Below are positions 26,768 to 36,181 of a stretch of DNA of 64,000 bases, piece by piece; the first letter of the stretch is position 1; the number at the start of each line of letters is the position of its first letter. Source of the DNA: Paracoccaceae bacterium. Its GTDB lineage: Bacteria > Pseudomonadota > Alphaproteobacteria > Rhodobacterales > Rhodobacteraceae. The DNA is taken from assembly GCA_014762635.1 (NCBI GenBank), contig JABURR010000058.1, positions 1 through 64,000 of the forward strand. Direction: 5' to 3'. The notes beneath the pieces were generated by a model that was not told the origin of the DNA, did no database searches, and was given only the letters and a program-made list of their open reading frames with translations. Made by a program: the position numbers and the translations under genes.

Positions 26768-28231
26768 TTACTTCAGCGACAGCGCGATGAAGCGCGGCTC
26801 GCCCTCGCGACGGATCAGCAGGAGGATGGACTTGCGTCCGGCCGCGTCCGCTTCCTCGATCCGGGTTTCCAGGTCGCCGATGCTCGCCACTTTCTGCTGC
26901 CCGGCCTCGGTGATCACGTCCCCGGCACGAAGACCCTTCTTGAAGGCCTCGGTCGCTTCCTCGACATTGGTGACCACGAGACCGTCGAGACCACCAGACA
27001 GCCCCAGTTCGGCACGCATCTCTTCTGTGAGCGGCGTGACCGTCAGGCCAAGCAATTCCTTCTCGATCGGCTCGTTCGCGGGCGCGGCGGCGGGCATGAC
27101 ATTCTCGGCCTCTTCCCGGCGGCCAAGGGTCACGGTCAGGTCCCGAGTGTCACCGTCACGGAACACGGTCAGGGCAACATCGCGTCCAACAGGTGCATTG
27201 CCGACCCGGCGCACCAGGTCGCGCACGTCCACGACCTCTTCGCCTTCAAAGGCCACGATCACATCACCCGGCTCGACACCTGCCACCGAGGCCGGGCCTT
27301 CCGGCACATCGGTCACAAGGGCGCCGTTTGCGGTTTCCAGCCCCAGGGCCTCGGCCACGTCGGGGCTCACGTCCTGAATGCGCACTCCCAGCCAGCCACG
27401 GCGCGTTTCACCGAAGTTCTTGAGCTGGTCGACCACATTGGCCACCACCGCCGAGGACATGGCAAAACCGATCCCGATGGATCCGCCCGTGGGGCTGAGG
27501 ATCGCGGTGTTCACGCCGACAACCTCGCCATCCATGTTGAACAGAGGACCGCCCGAGTTGCCCTGGTTGATCGCCGCGTCGGTCTGGATGTAATCGTCAT
27601 AGCTGCCCGACAGCGCGCGCCCCCGGGCCGAAACGATCCCGGCAGAAACCGAAAACCCCTGGCCCAGCGGGTTGCCCATGGCCATCACCCAGTCGCCCAC
27701 GCGCATCGCGTCGCTGTCGCCGAAAGAAACGAATTCCAGCGGCTGGTCACTCTCGACCTTCAGCACCGCGATATCAGTCTTGGGATCGGTGCCGACGATC
27801 ACGGCGGCCAGGCGCTCACCCGAGAAGAACTCGATCTCGATCTCTTCGGCGTTCTCGATCACGTGGTTGTTGGTGACGATGTAACCATCCGGGGAAATCA
27901 CGAAACCCGAACCCAACGCCGACCCGCGGCGCGGCCTGCGGGGCATCCCCTCCTGACCTTCCTCCATGAAATCGCGGAAGAAGTCCTCGAAGGGCGAGCC
28001 CTCGGGCACCACCGGCCCAGGCCCCGCCGAAGTGGCGATCACGGTCGAGGTGGTGATGTTCACCACCGCCGGGCTGACCTTCTCGGCCAGGTCGGCGAAA
28101 CTTTCGGGTGTGCCGCGCGCGGCGGAGGGCATCGCCTGCGCCAGCATCAGCGCGGCGGCGAGCACGAGCACCCAGAGCGCGGTGAACGGGTTCACCACCG
28201 GGCGGGAAATGGAAATTGCCTTACTACTCAC
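26768..28231 (-). CDS. degQ: periplasmic serine protease DegP/DegQ family (Do)
   Basis: A 487-residue HtrA protease and chaperone. The GTG at 28231, preceded by GAGGAGG, is the best start; no suitable ATG exists before the signal anchor NPFTALWVLVLAAALMLAQA. Catalytic residues are intact: His in VTNNHVIENA, Asp in KTDIAVLKV, Ser in GNSGGPLF. Two PDZ domains follow (about 275-370 and 400-487). It degrades or refolds damaged periplasmic proteins. It follows hflK-hflC-DUF2065 on the same strand, so the cluster pairs cytoplasmic-membrane (FtsH-HflKC) and periplasmic proteolysis. Compare with the degenerate protease at 2906-4651. Confidence 0.94.
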   Translation of the reverse strand: MSSKAISISRPVVNPFTALWVLVLAAALMLAQAMPSAARGTPESFADLAEKVSPAVVNITTSTVIATSAGPGPVVPEGSPFEDFFRDFMEEGQEGMPRRPRRGSALGSGFVISPDGYIVTNNHVIENAEEIEIEFFSGERLAAVIVGTDPKTDIAVLKVESDQPLEFVSFGDSDAMRVGDWVMAMGNPLGQGFSVSAGIVSARGRALSGSYDDYIQTDAAINQGNSGGPLFNMDGEVVGVNTAILSPTGGSIGIGFAMSSAVVANVVDQLKNFGETRRGWLGVRIQDVSPDVAEALGLETANGALVTDVPEGPASVAGVEPGDVIVAFEGEEVVDVRDLVRRVGNAPVGRDVALTVFRDGDTRDLTVTLGRREEAENVMPAAAPANEPIEKELLGLTVTPLTEEMRAELGLSGGLDGLVVTNVEEATEAFKKGLRAGDVITEAGQQKVASIGDLETRIEEADAAGRKSILLLIRREGEPRFIALSLK

Positions 28232-28365
28232 TGCGACCTCCTCATGTCTTTCTGCGCCCCGGCCATGCCGGAGCGTTGCAGTACCCGTAAGATAGGTAGC
28301 CCTTTGAACGGCGCAAAGGGTCACGCGGGCACGTCACGCGACCGTGAACTGCTCAGGCCGATACG

Positions 28366-28560
28366 TCAAATACCCATCGACTTTGCCGCCCACACCATGA
28401 CCACACCGGCGGCAAGGGCCGCGAGCCCGAGCATCCGCCGGGTCTCGACCGGAATGCGGCGCAGCAGTTCCAGCGCTTCGTCCAAACGCGAAGGGGCCAG
28501 CGCAATGACCAGCCCCTCCACACACAATACCAGACCTATGGCCAAGACCACGAAGCTCAT
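28366..28560 (-). CDS. DUF2065 small membrane protein (YjeT-like)
   Basis: A 64-residue protein with two hydrophobic helices (SFVVLAIGLVLCVEGLVIAL and LGLAALAAGVVMVWAA) around a basic loop with RRIPVETRRM. This is the DUF2065/YjeT pattern, usually found beside hflK-hflC. Its start overlaps the hflC stop by 4 bases (ATGA). Probably an accessory of the HflKC complex; the function is not established. Confidence 0.88.
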   Translation of the reverse strand: MSFVVLAIGLVLCVEGLVIALAPSRLDEALELLRRIPVETRRMLGLAALAAGVVMVWAAKSMGI

Positions 28561-29435
28561 TGCCGCGGCTGGTCGCTCTTCAGGTAGTTGAAGAACTCGC
28601 TGTCGGGCGACATGACCATGGTCGAGTTCCGCCCCTGCAGCGCGCGGCTGTAGGCCGTGAGCGAGCGGTAGAACTCGAAGAACTCCGGATCCTGCCCGAA
28701 GGCCTCGGCGAAGATCGCGTTCCGGCGGGCGTCGGCCTCACCTCGGGCGATATCGGCCTCTTTTTGGGCTTGCGACGTCAGTTCCACCACGGTTCGGTCA
28801 GCCTGTGCGCGAACCCGCTGCGCGGCTTCCTCACCGCGAGCGACTTCGTCTGCCGCCTCACGCTCGCGCTCGGCGCGCATCCGAGCGAAGGTCGCATCGA
28901 GGTTCTGTTCCGGCAGGTTGGTCTGCTTCAGGCGCACGTCCACCACGTCAAGGCCCAGCGCGCTGGCACGCGCCTGCGCCAATTCCGTGATCCGCACCAT
29001 CAGCGCCGCCCGGTCGGACGACAGGATCGTGTTGGAGGTTACACCCTCGGAACCCAGAACTGCACGAGTCTGGGTCAGCAGGATCGAAGCCAGACGGTCC
29101 TCGGCAGCAGGAATGCCCAAGGCACCGACAGCCTGTCGGAACTGCACCACGTCGGCGATGCGGTAGCGCGCGAAGGCATCCACCACGAGACGACGGTCAT
29201 CCGAGGGCGTCACCTCGATCGGCGGCGTGTCGAGCGACAGGATACGGTCGTCGTAGCGAACCACTTCCTGAATCAGCGGGATCTTGAACGCCAGGCCTGG
29301 ATCTTCCTTGATCTGCTTGATCTGGCCGAACTGCAGAACCAGCGCCTTCTCGCGTTCGTCAACGATGAATACCGAAGACAGGGCCCCGGCAAGCACCACG
29401 GCAACGATCGGCAGAATGAGTGCACTCTTGTTCAT
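28557..29435 (-). CDS. hflC: HflC, SPFH-domain regulator of FtsH
   Basis: A 292-residue membrane protein with one N-terminal anchor (SALILPIVAVVLAGALSSVF) and an SPFH/band-7 domain in the periplasm. The ERLAS/ITQTRAVLGSEG and REREAADEVARGEEAAQRVR segments (coiled coil) are typical of HflC, which with HflK forms a large cage around FtsH. Start at 29435, one base after the hflK stop, and it ends in an overlap with the DUF2065 gene, so all three are one translational unit. Confidence 0.95.
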   Translation of the reverse strand: MNKSALILPIVAVVLAGALSSVFIVDEREKALVLQFGQIKQIKEDPGLAFKIPLIQEVVRYDDRILSLDTPPIEVTPSDDRRLVVDAFARYRIADVVQFRQAVGALGIPAAEDRLASILLTQTRAVLGSEGVTSNTILSSDRAALMVRITELAQARASALGLDVVDVRLKQTNLPEQNLDATFARMRAEREREAADEVARGEEAAQRVRAQADRTVVELTSQAQKEADIARGEADARRNAIFAEAFGQDPEFFEFYRSLTAYSRALQGRNSTMVMSPDSEFFNYLKSDQPRQ

Positions 29436-29436
29436 A

Positions 29437-30579
29437 TCAGTTGCCTCCACCGGAATTGCGCCGCAGCTCGTTCAAGGGAAGGTAGGGAACAACACCCTGC
29501 CCCCCCTGGCCGCCTGCAATATTGTCGTCGATGATGATCTTGTCGACGTCGCCGAGGACCTGCTCCATGGTCTCGATATAGAGACGCTTGCGCGTCACTT
29601 CGGGCGCATTCTGGTATTCGGTCAGAACCGCGAGGAAGCGGCTCGCTTCACCTTCGGCTTCGTTCACCACCTGGGCACGATAGGCCTCCGCTTCTTCCAG
29701 CAACTGCGCAGCTTCACCGCGCGCACCAGCCTGAACCCGGTTCGCATAGGCATCGGCCTGACGTTCCAGCCGGTCACGTTCCTGTTCGGCAGCCTGAACT
29801 TCGCGGAAAGCGTCGATCACCTCGCGCGGCGGGTCCGCCTTGTCGAGGTTGACGCGGACGATGTTGATGCCGCTTTCGTAACTGTCCAGCGTCGCCTGGA
29901 TCAGTTCGAACGCGTCCTGTTCGATCTGTCCACGATCCCGGTTCAGGATCGGAGCCAGCTCGGACTGGGCGATGATTTCGCGCATGGCCGCCTCGCTCAC
30001 CGAGCGGACCGTTTGCTGCGGATCACGCAGGTTGAAAAGGTATTTCGCCGGGTCGTTGATGTTCCAGACCACCTGGAAATCGATGTCGACGATATTTTCA
30101 TCCGTGGTCAGCATCAGCCCATCGCCACCGCGTGCATTGCTGCGGCCAACGCCGATGTCTTCCGACTGTTCGCGCGTCACCGGGATGACCTCTGCCGTCA
30201 CCAGGGGCCACGGCGCGAAGTTCAGGCCGGGCTCGCCGATGCTGCTGAACTCACCAAGGAAAAGCTCGACCGACTGTTCTTCCGGCTTCACCGTGTAGAA
30301 CGACGCCGCCACCCAGACCGCGATCACGGCCATGGCGCCAAATACCAGAGTCCCGCGGTTGAACGGGCCTTCGCCGCCGCCATCGCCGCCGCCCGAGCCG
30401 CCACCGCGGCCGCCCATGAGCACGCGAAGCTGTTCCTGCCCCTTGCGCATCAGATCGTCGATCTCGGGGATTTGCCCCCCTTCACCCGGGCGGCGCTGTC
30501 CGTTGCCGCCGCGTCGGTCGTCATCGCCGCCGCCGCGGTTTCCACCGCCGCCCCACGGCCCTCCGTTATTTCCCGCCAT
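29437..30579 (-). CDS. hflK: HflK, SPFH-domain regulator of FtsH
   Basis: A 380-residue partner of HflC. The N-terminus is a Gly/Arg/Asp-rich cytoplasmic stretch (about 55 residues), then a transmembrane helix (FGAMAVIAVWVAASFYTV) and the SPFH domain with EQSVELFLGEF and DIDFQVVWNINDP, then a coiled coil and a C-terminal region. Glycine-rich N-termini are common in alphaproteobacterial HflK. First gene of hflK-hflC-DUF2065-degQ; a 61-base gap separates it from gor upstream. Confidence 0.95.
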   Translation of the reverse strand: MAGNNGGPWGGGGNRGGGDDDRRGGNGQRRPGEGGQIPEIDDLMRKGQEQLRVLMGGRGGGSGGGDGGGEGPFNRGTLVFGAMAVIAVWVAASFYTVKPEEQSVELFLGEFSSIGEPGLNFAPWPLVTAEVIPVTREQSEDIGVGRSNARGGDGLMLTTDENIVDIDFQVVWNINDPAKYLFNLRDPQQTVRSVSEAAMREIIAQSELAPILNRDRGQIEQDAFELIQATLDSYESGINIVRVNLDKADPPREVIDAFREVQAAEQERDRLERQADAYANRVQAGARGEAAQLLEEAEAYRAQVVNEAEGEASRFLAVLTEYQNAPEVTRKRLYIETMEQVLGDVDKIIIDDNIAGGQGGQGVVPYLPLNELRRNSGGGN

Positions 30580-30640
30580 CTGGCTGTCTTTCCCTCTCTT
30601 GTCAGAGTCTGGTGTCTACCTGTGCATGAATGCCCGAAAA

Positions 30641-31999
30641 TCAAGCCGTACGCACCGGTTGTTTCATCAAAACAATCTCTTCCGACATGGTCGGATGGAC
30701 CGCAACCGTGCGGTCAAAATCTTCCTTGGTGGCGCCCATCTTCACCGCGACCCCGGCAAACTGGATCAGTTCGCCCGCGCCGGGCGCGATGATATGGCAG
30801 CCAAGCACCTTGCGGCTGGCACGGCTGACGATCAGCTTGAACAGCACCCGCTCCTCGCGCCCGATGAAGGAACCCTGCATCGGCCGGAACGCGGCGCAAT
30901 AGACCTCGATCTCTTCCTGCTCGCGGGCCTCCTCCTCGGTCAGGCCCACCGCACCGTATTCCGGCTGGGTGAAAATGGCCGAGGGGATGTCCTTGTGATC
31001 CACCGTCGTCGGGTTGCCCTTGAACACGGTCTCGACGAAAGCAGCCCCCTCGCGGATCGCGACGGGGGTCAGGTTCACCCGGTCGGTCACGTCGCCCACG
31101 GCGAAGATCGACGGCACCGAGGTCTGGGAATACTCGTCCACCTCGATCTGGCCCCAGCGGCCCAGCTTCACCCCGGCCTCCTCAAGCCCCAGGTCGGCGG
31201 TATTGGGTTTGCGCCCGGTGGCATAGAGCACCTTGTCATAGACATCTTCCGAGCCATCGCTGGCCTTGACCCAGATGCCGCCGTCGCGTTCCTCCATGCG
31301 CTGCACGTCGGTGCCCACGTGCAGGTTCACCCCACGGCCCCGGATCAGCTCGGCCAGATGGCCGCGCGCCTCGTCGTCGAAACCGCGCAGGATCTGGGCG
31401 CCGCGATAGAATTGCGTCGTCTCGACGCCAAGCCCGTTGAAGATGCAGGCGAACTCGCAGGCGATGTAGCCGCCGCCCACGATCAGGATCTTCTTCGGCA
31501 GGTCGTCCATCAGGAATACGTCGTTCGAGGTCATCGCAAGCTCGATGCCCGGCGTCTCGGACGGCAGGAACGGCCGCCCGCCGGTGGCGATCAGGATGTG
31601 CTTGGCGGTGACGGTCTGGCCCGTGGCCAGCGCCACCGTGTGGGGATCGGCCACCGTGGCGCGGGTGTCGAAGACATCCACCCCGGCCTTGCCGACATTG
31701 GTCCGATAGATCGATTCCAGCCGGTCAAGCTCGGCCCGCATCCGGGGTCGGAACTTCGACCAGTCGAACGCGCCTGCGGTGATATCCCAGCCATAGTCCG
31801 CCGCGTCGCGGGCGTGTTCCGAATATTCCGAGGCGAAAACCATCAACTTCTTGGGCACACAGCCGCGGATCACGCAGGTGCCGCCCATGCGGTACTCTTC
31901 CGCCAGCGCCACCTTGGCGCCGGTCTCAGACGCGACGCGCGCAGCCCTTACGCCACCGGAGCCACCACCGATGACAAACAAATCGTAGTCGAAGGCCAT
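30641..31999 (-). CDS. gor: glutathione-disulfide reductase
   Basis: FAD- and NADPH-dependent enzyme that reduces glutathione disulfide in the cytoplasm. 452 residues. Key motifs: FAD site FVIGGGSGGVRAARVA, redox-active GGTCVIRGCVPKK (Cys pair about 43 and 48), NADPH-site GGGYIACEFACIF and the C-terminal VAVHPTMSEE with the catalytic His that comes from the partner subunit. Follows rpiA on the minus strand with a 44-base gap. Confidence 0.95.
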   Translation of the reverse strand: MAFDYDLFVIGGGSGGVRAARVASETGAKVALAEEYRMGGTCVIRGCVPKKLMVFASEYSEHARDAADYGWDITAGAFDWSKFRPRMRAELDRLESIYRTNVGKAGVDVFDTRATVADPHTVALATGQTVTAKHILIATGGRPFLPSETPGIELAMTSNDVFLMDDLPKKILIVGGGYIACEFACIFNGLGVETTQFYRGAQILRGFDDEARGHLAELIRGRGVNLHVGTDVQRMEERDGGIWVKASDGSEDVYDKVLYATGRKPNTADLGLEEAGVKLGRWGQIEVDEYSQTSVPSIFAVGDVTDRVNLTPVAIREGAAFVETVFKGNPTTVDHKDIPSAIFTQPEYGAVGLTEEEAREQEEIEVYCAAFRPMQGSFIGREERVLFKLIVSRASRKVLGCHIIAPGAGELIQFAGVAVKMGATKEDFDRTVAVHPTMSEEIVLMKQPVRTA

Positions 32000-32043
32000 A
32001 ATCTCTCCTGTTCCGCCGTCAGGCAGGCCGAAGCCCGCCCTGA

Positions 32044-32826
32044 TCAGATGTCCGAGAACATGTTATCGGACCCGTCAAGATCTTCGCCGTCTTCCCACTC
32101 GCTCTTGCCGTAGATGTCAACCAACTCGACCCGGCCATCGCCGTGGCCGATCACCGCCTTCTGGCAGATGTCGATGAAAAGCCCGTTTTCCACCGCGCCC
32201 GGGATCTGGTTCAGAACCAGGCTCAGCTGGCGCACGTTCTCGATCCGCTTCAGGTGCAGGTCGAGGATGAAATTCCCCTCGTCCGTGCGGAACGGCGCGC
32301 CGTCGCGCTCACGTCGGCTCACCTCCTGCCCCAGCACGGCGATGCCCGAGAGCGCATCCTCGATCAGCCCCTTGGTGGCCTTCCATCCGAAAGGGATGAC
32401 CTCGACCGGCAGCGGGAAGGCGCCCAGCTTTTCCACCCGTTTCGAGGCGTCGGCGATCACGATCATCCTGTCCGAGGCCGTGGCCACGATCTTTTCACGC
32501 AGCAGCGCGCCGCCGCCGCCCTTGATCAGGTTCAGGTCGCCGTCAAATTCATCCGCCCCGTCGATCGTCAGGTCGAGCCAGGTCACGTCGTCGAGCGTCG
32601 CCAGTTCGATGCCCTCTTCCCGCGCAAGGTCGGCGGTCTGCACCGAGGTCGGAACCGCGGTGATCTTCAGCCCCTCCTCCCGCACACGCTCGCCCAGGCG
32701 CCGCACCAGGAAGGCCGCGGTGGAGCCGGTACCCAACCCGACTTTCATGCCGGTTTCGACGAATTGCGCAGCCCGCGTGGCTGCGACCGATTTCGCGTGA
32801 TCCATGGGTGTAAGGGACTTGTTCAT
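32044..32826 (-). CDS. rpiA: ribose-5-phosphate isomerase A
   Basis: Interconverts ribose-5-phosphate and ribulose-5-phosphate in the pentose phosphate pathway. 260 residues with VGLGTGSTAAFLVRRL, the acidic GADEFDGDLNLIKGGGGAL (catalytic Asp and phosphate loop) and EVIPFGW. Slightly longer than the usual 220-230 residues because of a C-terminal extension (YGKSEWEDGEDLDGSDNM). Probably co-transcribed with gor. Confidence 0.95.
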   Translation of the reverse strand: MNKSLTPMDHAKSVAATRAAQFVETGMKVGLGTGSTAAFLVRRLGERVREEGLKITAVPTSVQTADLAREEGIELATLDDVTWLDLTIDGADEFDGDLNLIKGGGGALLREKIVATASDRMIVIADASKRVEKLGAFPLPVEVIPFGWKATKGLIEDALSGIAVLGQEVSRRERDGAPFRTDEGNFILDLHLKRIENVRQLSLVLNQIPGAVENGLFIDICQKAVIGHGDGRVELVDIYGKSEWEDGEDLDGSDNMFSDI

Positions 32827-33030
32827 ACTACGCGCCTCCGATTACCACTGGCGTTATAGGAAAGTTGTTCTTCTGGCGCGAGAGCGAATTGCCCGGAAAT
32901 CGAGGATTCGGGTTCGAATCCGGCTACCACGCGCACAGGGCGCGGATATTTCACCGATGGTCGGTTTGAGAGGCGCGTGTCCGTGCTAGAAGGGCGATCT
33001 GGCGCGTAGGTTGGCAGTGGAGCGAAGCAG

Positions 33031-34404
33031 ATGTTCTTGTCGGTGTTCGAAATGTTCAAGGTCGGCGTCGGCCCGTCCTCGTCGCACACCATGGGGCCGA
33101 TGGTGGCCGCCGCGCGGTTCCTCGACCTGCTGCGCGCCTCGCCCTTCCAGGCAAGCGGGCTGCGCGCCAGCCTGCACGGGTCGCTCGCCTTCACCGGGGT
33201 GGGCCATGCGACGGACAGGGCCGTGATCCTCGGCCTTGCCGGGTTCCAACCCCAGACCTATGACGCCGAGGCTGCCGAAGCGGCGCTGAAGGAGATTCAC
33301 GCCAGCAACACCGTCTCCCCAGCGGACCTGCCCGTGCTGCGCTTCGACCCGAAGGCGGACGTGGCCTTCGACTATGGTCCGCCGCTGCCCGGCCATGCCA
33401 ACGGGATGATCCTGATGGCGACCGACGCGCAGGGCGACGTGATCCTGCAGGAAACCTATTACTCGGTTGGCGGCGGCTTCGTGCTGACCGAGGCGGAACT
33501 TGCCGCGGGCAAGGACACGGACGATGGCCCGCCGGTGCCCTACCCGTTCAAGACCGCCGCCGAAATGCTGGAGATGTGCCGCGCCACTGGCCTGCCCATC
33601 GCCGGGCTGAAGCGCGCCAACGAGCTCAGCCGGATGAACCGCGACACCCTCGACACGGGGCTGGGGCGGATCTGGCAGGTGATGTCGGACTGCATCGACC
33701 GGGGGCTTGCCTCCGAAGGCATCTTGCCCGGCGGTCTTGGGGTCAAGCGGCGGGCCAACGGCATTCACCAGGCGCTGCTGGCGGAACGCGGCATGAACCT
33801 GCAGGCCCCGCATACGATCAACGACTGGATGAGCACCTATGCCATGGCGGTGAACGAGGAAAACGCCGCCGGCGGGCAGGTCGTCACCGCGCCCACCAAT
33901 GGTGCGGCCGGCGTGATGCCCTCGGTGATCCGCTACTGGCTTGACCATGTGCCGGGCGCCTCTCCTTCGCGGGTGGGGGATTTCCTGCTGACCGCGGCGG
34001 CCATCGGCGGGTTGGTGAAACACAACGCCTCGATCTCGGGCGCCGAATGCGGCTGCCAGGCCGAGGTGGGCAGCGCGGCGGCCATGGCGGCGGCGGGGCT
34101 CGCGGCAGTTTTGGGCGGCACGCCCGAGCAGGTGGAGAACGCCGCCGAGATCGCGCTGGAGCATCACCTGGGCATGACCTGCGACCCGGTCAAAGGGCTT
34201 GTTCAGGTGCCTTGCATCGAGCGCAACGGGCTTGGCGCGATCAAGGCGGTTTCGGCGGCCTCGCTGGCGCTCAGGGGCGACGGCTCGCACCTTGTGCCGC
34301 TGGATGCGGCGATCGAGACCATGCGCCAGACCGGCCAGGACATGAGCGAGAAATACAAGGAAACCTCGCTCGGCGGGCTCGCGGTCAACGTGCCGAACTG
34401 CTGA
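33031..34404 (+). CDS. sdaA: L-serine ammonia-lyase (iron-sulfur type)
   Basis: Deaminates L-serine to pyruvate and ammonia using a 4Fe-4S cluster. 457 residues: the small N-terminal domain begins [19 protein letters not shown], and the catalytic domain carries [11 protein letters not shown] and the cluster cysteines in [20 protein letters not shown] and [15 protein letters not shown] lies near 33017. The DMT permease starts 22 bases after its stop, so the two form an operon. Confidence 0.95.
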   Translation: MFLSVFEMFKVGVGPSSSHTMGPMVAAARFLDLLRASPFQASGLRASLHGSLAFTGVGHATDRAVILGLAGFQPQTYDAEAAEAALKEIHASNTVSPADLPVLRFDPKADVAFDYGPPLPGHANGMILMATDAQGDVILQETYYSVGGGFVLTEAELAAGKDTDDGPPVPYPFKTAAEMLEMCRATGLPIAGLKRANELSRMNRDTLDTGLGRIWQVMSDCIDRGLASEGILPGGLGVKRRANGIHQALLAERGMNLQAPHTINDWMSTYAMAVNEENAAGGQVVTAPTNGAAGVMPSVIRYWLDHVPGASPSRVGDFLLTAAAIGGLVKHNASISGAECGCQAEVGSAAAMAAAGLAAVLGGTPEQVENAAEIALEHHLGMTCDPVKGLVQVPCIERNGLGAIKAVSAASLALRGDGSHLVPLDAAIETMRQTGQDMSEKYKETSLGGLAVNVPNC

Positions 34405-34426
34405 TGCAGAACGCCGGGATCACGCC

Positions 34427-35404
34427 ATGACGCAGGATCGCCCCCTTCTGGGCGTGATGCTCATGCTGGGGTTCTGCTTCCTCGCACCCTTGGGCGACGG
34501 GCTGGCGAAACACCTGGGCGAAACCATCCCGGTCGCGCAACTTGTCACCGTCCGCTTCGTCCTGCAGGTGGTGTTCCTGCTGCCGGTGGCGCTGTGGGCC
34601 GGGACATCTCTTTACATGCCCGGCCCGGTCATGGCGCTGGTGGCGCTGCGCACCGGGCTGCATATCCTCGGCGTCAGCACCATGTTCCTGTCGCTCAGGT
34701 TCCTGCCGCTGGCCGATGCGCTGGCCATCGCCTTCGTGATGCCGTTCCTGATGCTGCTGCTTGGCAAATATGTATTGGGCGAGGAAGTTGGCCCGCGCCG
34801 CCTCATCGCCTGCGCCGTGGGGTTCGGCGGCACCCTGATGGTGATCAAGCCCAGCTTTGCCGAGGTCGGCCTGCCCGCGCTGCTGCCACTGGTGGTCGCG
34901 GTGGCCTTCGCGCTTTTCATGCTGGTGACCCGCAAGATCGCCAAGGCCTGTGACCCGGTCGCCCTGCAGGCAGTCAGCGGGATGATGGCCTCGGCGCTGC
35001 TGGTGCCGTTGCTCATGCTGGCGCATCTGGGAGATTGGTCCTCGCTTGCGCCCGTAACGCCAGGGATATCGGAGGCCGGCTTGCTGCTGGTTCTCGGGGC
35101 CATCGGTTCGGCCGCGCATCTCCTGATGACCTGGTCATTGCGCTTTGCCCCGTCAGCGACGCTCGCCCCGATGCAATTCCTCGAGATCCCCTTCGCGACG
35201 GCGATCGGATGGCTCTTCTTCCGCGACCTGCCCGATGGGATGGCCGCCGCCGGGATCGTTTTGACCATCGCGTCAGGGCTCTACGTGATCTTTCGGGAAC
35301 GCAGCCTCGCCCTCACCCCGCCGCCCGCAGGGCTTCGATCACCGCATCAAGTTGCGCCCGGGGCAGGATCGCCAGCATCCCCGGACCGGACAAGGACAGG
35401 CTGA
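34427..35404 (+). CDS. DMT-superfamily (EamA) transporter
   Basis: A 325-residue protein with ten predicted helices in two EamA halves (APLGDGLAKHLGETIPVAQL in the first, WSLRFAPSATLAPMQFLEIPF in the second). Such proteins export amino acids or other small metabolites. Its position directly after sdaA may hint at serine or threonine but does not prove it. The last ~30 codons after VIFRERSLALTPP are proline/serine-rich and overlap the 3' end of thiN on the other strand by 92 bases. Confidence 0.85.
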   Translation: MTQDRPLLGVMLMLGFCFLAPLGDGLAKHLGETIPVAQLVTVRFVLQVVFLLPVALWAGTSLYMPGPVMALVALRTGLHILGVSTMFLSLRFLPLADALAIAFVMPFLMLLLGKYVLGEEVGPRRLIACAVGFGGTLMVIKPSFAEVGLPALLPLVVAVAFALFMLVTRKIAKACDPVALQAVSGMMASALLVPLLMLAHLGDWSSLAPVTPGISEAGLLLVLGAIGSAAHLLMTWSLRFAPSATLAPMQFLEIPFATAIGWLFFRDLPDGMAAAGIVLTIASGLYVIFRERSLALTPPPAGLRSPHQVAPGAGSPASPDRTRTG

Positions 35405-35978
35405 CCCGCGAGGCCACGGCCTCGTTCGAAGTACCCACCCGCGACCATGGCGCGAACTCGATCCCGCCGATGGGCCAGCGCAGCCCTTCGCTTTCACCGC
35501 TGACGGCGCGCAGGGGAAAGAGCGAGAATCGCGATCCCTCGGGTACGTCAATTTCGAACCGCTCAGGCAAATGAAAACAGATATCCGTCGGCCCGATCAC
35601 GATGCAGCGCTTTTCGGGCCGCCGAACCAGCACATTGTAAACCGCCAATTCATGATCCAGCCGCGAGCCGGTAAATCCCACGCACAGGAAAAGCGGTGCC
35701 GAAACGCTGCGCAGGCACTTGTCGAAATCGGTGCTGTCCTGCTCGGGGATCGGATGTTGCCGGTCGGCGGGAATCAGCGCCCGGGTATCCTGATCGATGG
35801 AATCGAAGTCCCCGATCACCGCTTTCAGATCGAACCCGGTTTCCAGAGCGAACCGCGCCGCGCCGTCCGCGGCAACCAGATTTGGCGCCCGCACATGCGA
35901 TTCTTCCACGTCCCGGAGAGTCGCAATCCCGCCACCCAAAAGCGTCACCGCGCCACTGAATTGACACAAAGCCTCCAC
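35313..35978 (-). CDS. thiN: thiamine diphosphokinase
   Basis: Transfers pyrophosphate from ATP to thiamine, giving thiamine diphosphate. 221 residues with the family motifs LVAADGAARFAL, VIGDFDSID, QDSTDFDKCLR, GFTGSRLDHELA and the C-terminal VGTSNEAVASRV. Convergent with the DMT transporter; the final ~30 codons of both genes share the same DNA in opposite orientation. Confidence 0.92.
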   Translation of the reverse strand: MEALCQFSGAVTLLGGGIATLRDVEESHVRAPNLVAADGAARFALETGFDLKAVIGDFDSIDQDTRALIPADRQHPIPEQDSTDFDKCLRSVSAPLFLCVGFTGSRLDHELAVYNVLVRRPEKRCIVIGPTDICFHLPERFEIDVPEGSRFSLFPLRAVSGESEGLRWPIGGIEFAPWSRVGTSNEAVASRVSLSLSGPGMLAILPRAQLDAVIEALRAAG

Positions 35979-36181
35979 GATTGGGCGCCCCTCCTAACAC
36001 AATCCGACTTTCTGCCTCGGGTTATCCCGAATTGAGCGCCGAAAAACAGTTGGAATTGTGAAATTATGTTTGCCTTTAGGCGGATTCCCGCCAATACTGG
36101 ATAAGAATTTAGAGTTTTAGGTCAATAAATCCTGAACCAAGTTTTTGTGTTTGTGTTTCGGTCAATGTGGTGCTGCTTACA

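Noticed and set aside
32901-32935. tRNA T-arm-like stretch (GGTTCGAATCC) upstream of sdaA
   Set aside because: No acceptor, D or anticodon arm could be folded around it, and the T stem has mismatches. No flanking direct repeat or integrase suggests an attachment site either.
36060-36181. AT-rich stretch before the acidic protein as a possible replication origin or attachment site
   Set aside because: No DnaA-box cluster, iterons, tRNA end or integrase nearby; a normal promoter region is the simpler reading.
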